A DNA stretch of 64,000 bases from Aporrectodea caliginosa. Taxonomy: Eukaryota > Annelida > Clitellata > Crassiclitellata > Lumbricidae. Below the pieces are notes generated by a model that saw nothing but the letters and a program-made list of their open reading frames with translations, ran no database searches and had not been told where the DNA came from. Where the stretch lies: contig JACEVL010000938.1 of assembly GCA_020284085.1 (NCBI GenBank), positions 381,001 to 445,000 of the forward strand, read 5' to 3'. Of the stretch, positions 47,268-58,389 are shown piece after piece. Both the position numbers and the translations under genes were made by a program. Each line of letters opens with the position of its first letter. Within the stretch, counting starts at the first letter, position 1.

Positions 47268-47860
47268 GAAATACACACACATTCACACACACGCAAACAC
47301 ATGCAGACACACACAAACACACATAATTATGCAAACACAAACAAGCACACACACACTTACATACATACTCACACACACACACACACAAACACATGCAAAC
47401 ACACATAATTATGCAAACACAAACAAGCACACACACACTTACATACACACTCACACACACACACAACACACATGCAAACACACATAATTATGCAAACACA
47501 AACAACACACACACACTTACATACACACACACACACACACACACAAACACATGCAACACACACACACACCACACACACTTACATTACACACAACACACAC
47601 ACACACTCACACACACACACACACTTACATACACACACACACATAATTATGCAAACACACAAACACACACACAAACACACATAATTACAGGCAAACACAC
47701 ATAACACAAACACAAACAAGCACACACACACTTACATACACACTCACACACACAAACACATGCAAACACACACCAGCACATACACTTACACGCACAAACA
47801 CATACACAAAAATCCAACAAACACTTACACTTACACAAACCCACCCACGCCCACACACAC
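47268..47860. repeat. CA-rich higher-order repeat, unit about 80 bp
   Basis: ATAATTATGCAAACACAAACAAGCACACACACACTTACATACACACTCAC recurs, with ATAATTATG words at about 47323, 47405 and 47484 and again at 47642. The array starts right after a GCGCTATATAAAT tail. Confidence 0.88.
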
Positions 47861-48512
47861 TTATCAGCTGCTATGCTCCTTGTTTTTGGAATGGCATATA
47901 TACCACAAAATGCCAGACTTTACCATTGAATGGCTCTGATCATTTAAATCACTTAGTCTGGCCTTTGCATCGCTCTCTCCGTCCTATTCCCCAGTGAATG
48001 AATGTACGTCTATGCCTCAGACTCACATATACTGACACTGCATTCGAAATAAGTGTGCTTCATATAAATAAAAGAATACGTATAATATCGTATATATATA
48101 TATATATATATTCATATATATAAGACGAATCTTGCTAGATTACAAAGAAAAGAAAATGGGGTTACATGGAGTTGTACAATACAATACAACTGTATTTGGA
48201 CAGCCTTTGAGGAGCCTCTCTTGAAGTGGCACCATATAAATTTGCCTTATCTGGTTGAAAATAAAGTATCACTGCATGGTTTATTATGTTAAGAACGTAG
48301 TTAACAAGGTTTGAAAAAGAAAGGCTATACTTTAGGACTATTCCAAGCAGTTGACACTATAGCTGCTCAATATCGGGTAGAGCCGGGGTAGACAACAGTT
48401 TAAATGGGGCTGTCGCCTGTCTGAAAATTATCTCCATGGTTTTTGAGACGTTTATGTCGAGTTTATTTCGGGTGCTTCACAGCTAAATATTGTAAAATCT
48501 TGCATTACCCAC

Positions 48513-48667
48513 CTTCCAAAGTTCAGAAGTGCACACACGACCATATAACAGAACATTTAATGGTGCTGAGCAATTGTGAGTGAAGGACTTGCTCAAGGTC
48601 CTACCACAGTGACCGCCTGAGCAAAGGCTCTAAACGGTACTCTCAGCGTTAGGAGCCAAGCGCTAAT
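48513..48667 (-). mobile_element. tRNA-derived SINE, family 1
   Basis: Contains GGTGCTGAGCAATTGTGAGTGAAGGACTTGCTCAAGGTCC, shared in the same orientation with 11978-12163, and a degraded B box. It abuts another SINE family at 48668. Confidence 0.55.
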
Positions 48668-48937
48668 AATAATCTTCTTTTGTTATTTCAAACTGACACA
48701 CCACAGTATGATTACAATTCATAGTGTGAACGGACAAGTTATTACAGGAGTTGAATTTAACTGTTTGGCAGCCAGGCAAGGCGCCCATCACGTCCTACTG
48801 CTAATGTTAACAACGACATCTGGCGAATGAAAAGACTGAGTCAACCTTTGGGAGGCTAGCGGGAAGCAATCCCCGTCCATGCTGATCTTCTGCTCTTCGT
48901 GCCAGAGTGTTACCATTACCCTTAAAACCCTCTAACC
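48668..48937 (-). mobile_element. SINE-like repeat, family 4, copy 1
   Basis: The minus strand has GGTAATGGTAACACTCTGGCACGAAGAGCAGAAGATCAGCAT at its head and GTTTGAAATAAC, AATAATTATTAGC at its tail. It matches 51584-51868. The hAT element at 48938 is inserted in its 5' edge. Confidence 0.6.
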
Positions 48938-49325
48938 CAGTGCTTCCCAAAGTGGTGGTCCGCGGACCGGTGCCGGTAGCCGGTCCACGAGCTTTCAGTT
49001 GCCGGTCCGCAAAGTCAGTCAACAAACTGGTCAAATTGTCTCGGAATAAAGAAATGGCTATTGTATTTTTAAAAGTCATAACAAAGAACACGGGTTAGGC
49101 TAGCATTTAAAGGGCAATAGAGTCACAGAATTGAATAAACATGCATTTAAATCAACTTTAATAAATATTTGATGAATTGAATTTATTTTAGTCTGATCAA
49201 AAAGAGAAATAATTAATAAAGTTGGCACCGGTCCTCCGGCCTGCAGTGGGAAAATGTCTGCCGGTCCGTGACACCGAAAGTTAATTTCTGCCGGTCCGTG
49301 ACACTAAAATGTTTGGGAAGCACTG
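48938..49325 (+). mobile_element. 388-bp hAT-like non-autonomous element, second family member
   Basis: The tips are CAGTGCTTCCCAAA at both ends. The perfect 8-bp duplications CTCTAACC are at 48930-48937 and 49326-49333. It is the same family as 20004-20331, longer because of a tandem copy of a roughly 30-bp segment ending in CCGGTCCGTGACAC near the right end. It is inserted in the end of a SINE copy (48668-48937), so it postdates that SINE. Confidence 0.9.
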
Positions 49326-49461
49326 CTCTAACCAATAGGTTACCAAGCTACGGTATACGGTATACGTTGGACAGTATTTCTTTCCTTATCTAATCATTGA
49401 TACTCAGCTCCTTTAGAGTCCACAATTTAATTCACCCGTTGATAGCCAAACAGAAATTCTT

Positions 49462-49600
49462 ATAGGCCTACGTCTTATTTATGTCTTCTGTCATTTGTGT
49501 TCTTGTGAATTGTTTCAACTGCATAATTGTACACTGTAACCGGTTGCGGTTTGTCAACCGGATTGTCTGAATAAACGAAAATATTATTATTATTACGTCT
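49462..49600 (+). mobile_element. SINE family 3, 3' part
   Basis: TGTCTTCTGTCATTTGTGTTCTTGTGAATTGTTTCAACTG, then AACCGGTTGCGGTTTGTCAACCGGATTGTCTGAATAAACG and ATTATTATTATT. Confidence 0.55.
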
Positions 49601-50035
49601 TTCACTACTGACCGGAAGTAAACCGATGACCTGTGGACTGGCAACGATAGATATCATCCTCCCTTTGGTCTTCTCATTCCCTCCCTGACCCTTCCCCAGT
49701 CACGCGACCATTTCTCCACCCACCAGGGATCCTTAAGGGTGGAGGAAAAGATAAGATCAGAAGAACGGGGCAAACAGGGAAAGGAGAGTAACTTTTATAG
49801 TCTGGAAACTATAATAATTGGATGAACGGTCAACTCTTCATCAACTGTCAACATCTCGCATACACCATCAACGCCCCTAATCAGTTCATCACTAACTAGG
49901 GACCAGCAGCAGCAGCAGCCTTCAGTTCCAGCAGCATCCCTTATCACCATGGAACTTAGGCACCAAAGTAGGCGTATTGGTATATGCAAATGCTGCAATG
50001 CATACATATATATATATGCATATATATACACACAT

Positions 50036-50076
<41 letters not shown>

Positions 50077-51100
50077 AGTAACTTATAATAAGTAGACACT
50101 ATGTATATTTAATTATGTTGAAGAAGGCATATTATAATTATGATAGTATATACAATTATACATCATACATGTACATGTATACGTTAAATAGTTTAATGCA
50201 TGCTTACAGTTTACAGTAATATGTAACAAAATGCCTTATAATATTCAAGGTATACGATAATATACGTATATATATATACACGTGTATATATATATATGCA
50301 TATGTATATATATATATGCATATGTATATATTCGAGAACCCAAAAGGTTCCAAGACTCATGGCCCCAAACCCCTAAGCGGGGCCGGGGCGCCGTTAACAA
50401 TCATCTTCGGACTCAATGCATCAATTGCTACGTTTTGCAGACGTCCCTGGAAAATTGCATTGGACGCCAACAGGTGAACGCCTTTCGAAAGCTTATCATC
50501 TTCTTAACCCTTTCAACGTGGCCAGGTCGTTAGGGTTAATGAGCCGAGCGATAAACCTAATGAGAAACCCTTGAAGTGGCGTTCCGTGTCCCGTTTATCA
50601 GCATCTCAAGATAATCTTTCCGTAATATCCCGCCGGAAAGACTCCCTCCCGCTCCGGCAGAACCGGATCTCGAGGCATCCCATTCAGAAAGTCTTATCGC
50701 CACCCGCCAGAGAGGCGGTTGCGCGGGAATCTAATTACGAACAGTAGACTGGTTCCCCGACACACGTCTGGAGAGGTAATCAACTGCCAGGGTGCCATCG
50801 TCTGCCGTCTGCTTTGGCGGTCGACGTTTGTTCCTTGACTGCTTCATAAGCGGTTTGCCACCCGCAGCTGCGGATCAGAGCGTTTGGGTGCTTGGCGCAC
50901 TATCAGCTTACTTGTCTTGAGTGGGGTTAAACCGGTTTAAGGGCGCTTTCTGAAATGATTTTCTGGCTGTGGAAGACTAAGGAATGAGGAAAGGTGGGAG
51001 GGAAGACTGGCGAAATGATCTGGAGAAGATTCATTACGAGAATTTGTATAGCGCCTCTTCAAGGGGACTGCTCACTGCTTACAGGTGCCCCAATTGCCCC
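49601..51100. other. No gene seen; GC-rich island
   Basis: AT-rich dinucleotide tracts at 49995-50330, then a GC-richer stretch at 50345-50950 without a supported reading frame. Promoter or unspliced non-coding sequence is possible. Confidence 0.4.
50504..50539. repeat. 36-bp near-palindrome bounded by TTAA
   Basis: TTAACCCTTTCAACG ... GTCGTTAGGGTTAA, centred on TGGCCA. It could be an ultra-short piggyBac-type remnant or a chance palindrome. Confidence 0.35.
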
Positions 51101-51434
51101 CCCAAACCTCAGCGCGGTCAGATAAAACCTTCTTGCACGATGGTAAAATCTGGCGCAGAATTTCAGCATTTTTTTTTTTTTGCTTTCCCGTCTTTATTCA
51201 GACAATCCGGAAGCCTCACATTTTGCGCAACCGCCCTTACAGTGTAAGATTATGTAACTATTGTGCCAATTCACTTTCACACAAAAATTGTCAGAAGACA
51301 TAAATCTCAACTACTGTCCTGCGCAGACAGCCTGCAATACGCCCCCGCCAACGGCAGCCTACAAAGCATGTCTACCCCAAACCTCAGCGCGGTCAGATAA
51401 AACCTTCCTGCACGATAGTAAAACTGGCGCAGAA
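51101..51434. repeat. 60-bp direct repeat pair
   Basis: CCCAAACCTCAGCGCGGTCAGATAAAACCTTC and on to TGGCGCAGAA occurs at 51101-51160 and 51376-51434 with a few differences, 215 bp apart. Confidence 0.8.
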
Positions 51435-51583
51435 GCAGCGTGTAATATCACCAAAGAAAGCAAAGGTATGGTCAGCTAATGTATTGCAGGTAGCCTGAGG
51501 TAGGGCAACGAAATGGAAGGATATAATTATGATATGATAATGTACGGCAGTCAAACAGTGTATGGTAGACCTAATGTACGGTA

Positions 51584-51868
51584 AAAAATAATAATAATTT
51601 TCGTTTATTATTTGAAACTGAGTAACTGATACATGCAGTATGACTACAATTCATAGTACGAACGGATGATCGCACGTTATTACAGGGGTCGAATTTAACT
51701 GTTTGGCAGTCATACAAAGCGCCTACTGCTAATTTTACCAACGCCATCTAGCGAATGACAGGCTGAGTGGAACTTTGGGAGGGTATAGCTGGAAGCGATC
51801 CAGCGTCTGTGCTGATCTTCTGCTCTTCGTGCCAGAGTGTTAACCATTACCCTAAACCCCTCCCAAGT
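51584..51868 (-). mobile_element. SINE-like repeat, family 4, copy 2
   Basis: GGGTAATGGTTAACACTCTGGCACGAAGAGCAGAAG head, GTTAAATTCGACCCCTGTAATAACGTG body and ATTATTATT tail on the minus strand. The head resembles a tRNA D arm. Confidence 0.6.
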
Positions 51869-52084
51869 ACTGTAACGTAAGCGAAAAAAAGGTCGTGCAT
51901 GGGTAGCCAAGGTAATGCACGTAATGTAATGTAATGTAACGCAAGGTAATCTCAGGTAAGATAACCTTAGGTGAGGCAAGGTAACACCGTAACAGAATGT
52001 ACGATCATACAGGAAACGTAAGGAAAGGTAAGAAGTTATCAGTATCTTGTGGAATAAATTAACAATTTATTAAAACTTGAGCTC

Positions 52085-52612
52085 AGTTAAGTCTTCAAGA
52101 ACACTCGACAGAACACGGTAAGCCCAAGAACAAAAATAAATGCACTGAAACCCAATAACACCAAAAAAAGAACATACAGAAACGTATGCCAAAGAACAAA
52201 GAAGAATACACAGAAACTGATTGCCCAAAAACACGAAAGAACACTCATCAATGTATGCCCAAGAACACAGAAGAACACAGAAGAATCACAGAAACGCATG
52301 CACAAGAACATCAAAGAAGAACACACAGAAAAGTTTGCCCAAGGATACAAAAGAACACACATAAAAATTGTATGCACAAGAACACCGAAGAACACACAAA
52401 AACATATGCCTAAGAGCACAGAAGAACAACACACAGAAACATGTGATAGAGAACACACCGAAGAACACACAGAAACGTATGCAAAGAACACAGAAGAACA
52501 TACAGAAACGTATGCCCAAAAGAAGAACAGTAAAATGTACGCACAAGAACACTGAAGATGAAGAACATACTAAAACGTATATATACCCAAGAACACACGA
52601 GAAGACGGTCGT
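52085..52612. repeat. AAGAACAC-rich minisatellite, variable unit about 36 bp
   Basis: GCCCAAGAACAC-GAAGAACACACAGAAACGTAT recurs about 13 times with length variation. Confidence 0.85.
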
Positions 52613-53104
52613 AGTTGTGGCGCGTCAGATGCGCATGACGGAAGCCAAGGACTTAAAAGCAGACAGACAGAGTATCGTACACTGTAGGCAGAAGATCAAT
52701 GGCTGACGGAAGGAAGGACGGCAGGCAGGGAGGGGGTAGGATCAAACGAACCAGACGGTGGCATGATAAGCCAAGCTGGGCCCTTAAATCAGATTAGGTA
52801 GAAGCCCCACTGCTGCTGCTCGTGGTGCAGCCCATATAATACAATCACCGGTAGAATAACAAGGCAAATAGATGCATCGGACATAGATCTCGCTTCAAAT
52901 AGGAGGAGGCAGATAAGAAGAGGAGGAGGAAGCCCCGCCGCCAGCAAAACACACGCCGATCGACCGACAGACCGACCGACCGACTGACACACGACTCCTA
53001 TTTCTAGGCAACCGATAAACGGTGTCAATGGACCAACAAATCAGGAGGAGGACAGCAGCAAGACCAGATAGTCACTTGGCCACTGATAGCTATATGCTCA
53101 TTCT

Positions 53105-53720
53105 TATATTATATGCCATATTAAGCTGTGCTACATGTTAGATGTTCTATAATTATGTCATAAGTGTTGTGTCACATTAAGTGCTATGTTAGCTGTGCTA
53201 TATGTTATATTAAGTGCTATGTTAGCTGTGCTATATGTTATATTAAATGCTATGTTAGCTGTGCTATATGTTATATTAAGTGCTATGTTAGCTGTGCTAT
53301 ATGTCACATTAAGTGCTATGTTAGCTGTGCTATATGTTATATTAAGTGCTATGTTAGCTGTTAGCTATATGTTATATTAAGTGCTATGTTAGCTGTGCTA
53401 TATGTTATATGAAACACTATGCTATATGTGCTATGTTAGCTGTGCTATATGTTATATTAAGTGCTATGTTAGCTATATGTTATATTATGCTATATATAGT
53501 CACATTAAGTGCTGTGTTAGCTGTGCTATGTAATCATGTTAGCTTCATAATTAATGCTATGTTAGCTGTGCTATATGTCGTTATATCACGTACTGTGTTA
53601 GCTGCACTTCATGTTATACTATGTGCTATGTCAGCTGTGCTATATGTTATATGAAACACTGTGCTATCTGTCATATGCTAGCTGTGGTACATGTTATATT
53701 ATTTGGCATGTTAGTCATGC
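53105..53720. repeat. 33-bp minisatellite
   Basis: Unit GCTATGTTAGCTGTGCTATATGTTATATTAAGT. Most regular at 53175-53400, decayed on both sides. Confidence 0.93.
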
Positions 53721-53726
53721 TATATA

Positions 53727-53825
53727 TATAGTGAAATTCGACTCCTGTAATAACTTGTAATCATCCGTTCATAATATGACTTGTAATCATACTGCGGTGT
53801 GTCAGTTTGAATTAATAATAAACAT
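53727..53825 (+). mobile_element. SINE-like repeat family 4, 3' part
   Basis: GAAATTCGACTCCTGTAATAACTTGTAATCATCCG ... GTGTGTCAGTTTGAATTAATAATAAAC is the forward copy of the 3' halves at 48.7 and 51.6 kb. Confidence 0.55.
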
Positions 53826-53942
53826 GAATACATGTAGCTACTTGAAGGATGCGGCTAACTTAAGTGACTGCTCTTTTCTTCTGTCGATAGCCATGTCTGC
53901 AGCACTTTAGGTACTACACGGCAAAATAATAAGTGTCTTCAT

Positions 53943-54554
53943 ACGTATACATACATACATACATACATACACATACATACATATATACCCACTTAAAAAT
54001 GCCATTATAACTCTGCACAATGACATTTCATAATCCTTTTTGTCTGCATAATTCATCTCTTCCAATCTCTTGAAAAAGTCCTATAGCCCGTTCCACACCT
54101 AAAACTCGTAAAATTGGTCTTTAAATGAGATTTAAACCTACAATCAAAGTTTTATATATGAACAGCTTGAATTTAAACTTCAACAAGTCAACTCTAAATT
54201 GAAACAACTTCAAAAATTCAAATTAAACTTAACACTTCTACCTAAAAACCAAAACATCTAATTGAAAAGTTAAAATCTGACTCAGAATTTCCCGTAAACC
54301 TGGTTGACCAACTTGGCTTTATGCACCGCATATATCCCCCCCCAGCCGACAGCCTGAAGGGTAAAATATATTATAGTTAGGAATCTATACACTTCATAAC
54401 TGTGTTTATTAAATGTCTGTACACCACAGTGCGATTAGCAATTGGTTAATAAAGAATATACTTACTTTACTTACTTACTTACTTACCTACCTATCTACCT
54501 ACCTACCTACCTATCTACCTACCTGTATACCTACCTAACTACCTACTTACTTAC
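53943..54554. repeat. (CATA)n and (CTTA/CTAC)n tracts with unique spacer
   Basis: CATA at 53943-53985 and CTTAC/CTACC at 54455-54554. The second is the target of the Mutator-like element. The spacer between holds nothing recognisable. Confidence 0.8.
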
Positions 54555-55383
54555 GGTATCCATCGAAAATGTCGCGAAGAAAATGTCGCGGTAAAAATGT
54601 CGCAGACAAAATGTCGCGGATAACAATGTCGTTGATATATAATGTCGCGGATAAAAATGTCGCGGATAAAAATGTCGCCGTTAAAAATGTCGCGGATAAA
54701 AATGTCGCGGATAAAAATGTCGCGGATAAAAATGTCGTTGATATTTTCTCCGCGACATTTTCACCATACTGGGAACCGTATGACATGTCACTGTACCTCA
54801 ATGCATGAATTGTGTAGATCTGCTGAAACAGTGGCGGCGAAGACTTAAACGTTCCATCAGCATACCAATTTTCGCATTGCACCATCCGATCCAGGTTGCG
54901 TTGTGTAGCGAAAATAAGAAAGCGATTCTGGCCAGGACCACTGTCATATGACAGGAAGTTGCTGGCTCACATGAGCATAGGCTAAACAAGATGCGAAATT
55001 GTGGTACATCAAATGATTTAGATTTCGAGGTCTCAAGAATCGCTGAATTCGATTCAAGGCAAGACAAACAAGACGCGAAATATGTTTGACATCAAAAGAT
55101 TTCGACTTCGAGGTATCACGCTTCGCTAATTTTGAGGTCAAAGACATTGCTGGCTCAATAGAGCAGATAGTAAACAAGACGCGACGAAATTGTGAACGGC
55201 GACATTTTTATCCGCGACATTTTTATCCGCGACACTATGTATCAACGACATTTTTAACCTCGACATTTTTATCCGCGACATTTGTATCCGCGACATTATA
55301 TATCAACGACATTTATATCCGCGACATTTTGTCCGCGACATTTTTAACGCGACATTTTCTTCGCGACATTTTCGATGGGAACC
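54555..55383. mobile_element. 829-bp Mutator-like element with iterated-motif inverted repeats
   Basis: The ends start GG-T-CCATCGAAAATGTCGCGAAG in inverted orientation, and each arm continues for about 180-200 bp as an array of a 16-bp unit, AATGTCGCGGATAAAA and variants (AATGTCGTTGATATAT). The 9-bp direct repeat CTTACTTAC flanks both sides (54546-54554 and 55384-55392). It fits a Mutator target duplication but lies in a CTTA tandem repeat, so it is not independent proof. The interior carries a piece of MULE transposase (54790-54966, minus), which supports the assignment. The rest of the interior is non-coding. Confidence 0.8.
54790..54966 (-). pseudogene. Fragment of MULE transposase
   Basis: About 58 codons on the minus strand read ASNFLSYDSGPGQNRF, then LIFATQRNLDRM, then NWYADGTFKSSPPLFQQIYT and IHAL. 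The pattern YDSG ... ILIFxT ... W-[FY]-x-DGTFK-x-PPLF-x-Q-[IL]YTIH is the start of the MULE transposase catalytic domain, and the Asp of DGTF is its first catalytic acid. The frame is preceded by in-frame stops at about 54967-54985 and ends at the inner edge of the element's left arm, so the remaining catalytic residues are absent. It is a relic of the autonomous parent rather than a functional enzyme. Confidence 0.8.
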
Positions 55384-55532
55384 CTTACTTACTTACCTTC
55401 TTATTTAAACAGTAGCAACAACACACAAATCGAAACATCAAAACTGCTCAGAAACTGAAACAAAAATCTGTCAAACTCCATGGAAGCTATCTCATCCAAT
55501 ACACGGACCAAAACAGTCATCTCTCTACCCCG

Positions 55533-55976
55533 CAAAGTTCGACCGTACGTTACAGCAGAAAATAGCGTACGCGTACGGTACGTAATTTACTAAAAATAAT
55601 AGCGTACGCGTACGGTACGTTCGTATTCCGTACGTATGAGCAGCCTTTAATATTAGTTGCTTCTCGTGACGTCACATTTTGTCTCCTCATTTTCTCGTCG
55701 TTTTTTTCTCGTCGTTATTACGTCACTTTACAGTTCTTATTTGTAGTTCCGTTTCAGCGAAGAGGTAAATTATTATTTTGTTTTTATTTTGTATAATTTG
55801 ATTATTTTATCTACAGAAATAAAACAGGCTGACGTTATTCCTTGTTAATTCTATAATAAAAAAATATAAAAATTAGCGTACGCTATTTATTAATTTAGCC
55901 AAAAAATAGCGTACGCGTACGGTACGCATTTCAGCAGAAAAAATAGCGTACGTTCCGTACGTACGGTCGAACTTTG
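55533..55976. mobile_element. 444-bp non-autonomous element with CGTACG-rich ends
   Basis: Inverted ends CAAAGTTCGACCGTACGT are flanked by perfect 8-bp duplications CTACCCCG (55525-55532 and 55977-55984). Subterminal regions on both sides repeat the motif TAGCGTACGCGTACGGTACG three to four times in both orientations, and the centre is AT-rich. The 8-bp target suggests hAT or P-like mobilisation. The superfamily is not certain. No coding frame. Confidence 0.88.
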
Positions 55977-55984
55977 CTACCCCG

Positions 55985-57211
55985 TATATTGTCCACCTTC
56001 TCAGTCGCTCGTGCCAGCCTCGTGGATCACACCTCACTCTTCAGCAGCAACAGAAACCCAAATGTGCTATCAATATTTATAAGGTAGCGCAGTATACGAC
56101 GCCGCCAGGCCATAGTCAGAGGACCAGAAGGAAGATGGGTGTGAAAGCCGTCGGTGACAGGTCCCATATAAAATCTTCGGTCCGGATGCGAATTCCGTGG
56201 ACAATCCGGGCGCCGTGGTCGAGTCGTATTTTGAAAGTCCCAGGGAAGCACACCCACAAACACTGTTGAATTACTCATCACATGAAACTCGGACAGGGCA
56301 GGACGACATGCGCACCTTGGGGAGCATTAGTTTCGCCGACTCTCTTCAAAACAACATTACCGCTAATATAGACACCGGTAAATAGATTAATGGAGAAATT
56401 TAACATAAGAAAGAAAAACGTCTCGTGAAAGAATACAGAATGCGAAGTGTAGTGATGAGAGAGAAGTCCATTGGGTCATCGTCAAATATGACACTGAACC
56501 GTTTGCGGACAGAGGGGTAATTGATCAAAGGGGAAGCACTAGTAAACAACTAAACATCCCTGAGATCCCTCCCAAAGCAGAGAAGGAAAAAGGAAGGAAA
56601 TGGAAAATAACTACATCCAGGAATAAAAAGCTTCAATTATTAAACGAAGAAAATAAGTCAAACGATATTTTTAGACAACTTTTTAGAAAGCACTGCATTA
56701 GCATTTACTAGATAAATCTGATATACCTGGTTAGATGTTAACAGATACATGTATGCTCTATAAGTGCATCCATGGAAGTGAATGTATACGTATGTACAAC
56801 ACATATATACACGTAACTTCGTATAATGCGACTGTGTTCCATGTTTGCTCCAAGGATATTCCGAGCATGCTCTAAGTAGACTCCGAGTATACTCGGTTCA
56901 CTAAATACTGTATTCATGTGAAAGTGGCTGGGCCCACGGTTGTTTCGCGCACGCTCCGAGTACACTCCGCGCACACACTCCATTCAGGCTTGGAACAAGA
57001 GAAGGTAGAACATGTAATCGTGACCACAGTGGCTACTCAGGATACGTTTTTGTTGCCTCTTCTGAATCCAGAAGTGACTCTTCAAGATTCAGAAGAGCTT
57101 TTCGATAAATTGGTAACAAGTTTCTAAAACAAATTCCAGCAAATAGGAACTCTCGTTCAAGCATATGTAGGCCTATGTAGGCTTGACAACATTTACAGGT
57201 TTCATAAAAAA
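55985..57211. other. No gene seen; GC-richer at 56100-56350
   Basis: Short overlapping frames on both strands at 56027-56385 lack convincing splice borders or motifs. 56810-56990 repeats CTCCGAGTA-CTC-like words. Confidence 0.4.
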
Positions 57212-57425
57212 CCCTTTATCGTTGCTTCATTGTTCTAAGATCCAGATTCAAATCCCTTCCAGGATAAACATATATTTCAAGATTTCTATTCGAAACACCT
57301 CTCGTACGAAATTCATCTATGAAATGAGTACATTGGCCACACAGTGTTAGTGGGAATGAAGATGAAGAGGTAAGGGAGAGGACTGGCCACCGGTCCCACA
57401 TAGCCTACTACGACTAAGAAAAGTG
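57212..57425 (+). mobile_element. tRNA-derived SINE, family 2, diverged
   Basis: GATTCAAATCCCTTCCAGG, then ATGAGTACATTGGCCACACAGTGTTAGTGGGAATGAAGATG and TAAGGGAGAGGACTGGCC mirror the copy at 14448. Confidence 0.5.
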
Positions 57426-57662
57426 AGGTCAAAAGTGATTCATATCAATGCTTGCCTCTTTGGCTTGTGTTTAGGGATTTATTCTTTCTCTCTTCTTCCT
57501 CTTCCTTGTCCTCTTCCACCTTTTCCGATTTTTCGTCATAATCATAATCTTGAAAAATGCTGCTTTTCGTTCTTGTCATCCACTTCCTTCTCTTTCTGAT
57601 ATTTATTTTCCTAGTTTTTATGTCTTTTGTAATCACTGGATCATGTTCTTTTTAACTTAATC

Positions 57663-57862
57663 CGTCCCCACCTCCTCCTCCTCCTCCTGCTCCTCCTCCT
57701 CCTGCTCCTCCTTCTCCTCCTCCTCCTCCTCCTTCTCCTCCTTCTCCTCTTCATTCTCCTACGCCTCCTCCTCATTCGCCTCCTCCTTCTCCTCCCCTTC
57801 TCCTCTTACTTCTTCTCCTCTTCGTCCTCCTCCTCCTTCTCCTCTTTATTTTCCTCTCTTTA
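57663..57862. repeat. Pyrimidine-strand block (CTC)n
   Basis: CTCCTCCTCCTGCTCCTC-type array. Confidence 0.9.
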
Positions 57863-58389
57863 TTCATCTGTTTCATCATCCGATCGTGTTATTCTTATTT
57901 AATTTCCCGACCGAGTTTTCCCAAAGGCCGCCAAGGAATAAAAACGCAAAGACTGCTACTGATTCAGTTTTACTCTTCATTAAACGCCCTCCGTGGTGGC
58001 ACCCACGCCCACACCCATTCCCCATCGCTCTAGGGAACACAGAGCACAATGAGGGAAATTTATATTTACTACTCATGAGGGAAATCAGCTGCACATTTCC
58101 TACCTTTGGGTTACAATCAAGCAAGGCTAAAAGAGAACTGGGTCACGACCTAAATTCCAGCCAATCAAATCATCTCCTACAGACTCTAGCCAATTACACA
58201 GTACACTGCTAAACGCACACTTCCGATCGTATGGTAGGGTAATGGCAGATTTATCGTGCTCCTTTATAAAGACTTTATGTAGACCTCGGAGACGTGGGCC
58301 TGAGGTTTATGGATCATTCAGCAAGCATTTATATATCGCCATCACCAGGTTATTTAAAAGGACCTCACATTATAGGCAGAAACACTAGG
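57863..58389. other. No gene seen
   Basis: Unique sequence with overlapping frames on both strands (57876-58212), neither recognisable. Confidence 0.4.

Noticed and set aside
53164..53654. Repetitive cysteine-rich frames (CYVSCAICYIK)
   Set aside because: A 33-bp minisatellite is divisible by three and stays open in several frames. No coding evidence.
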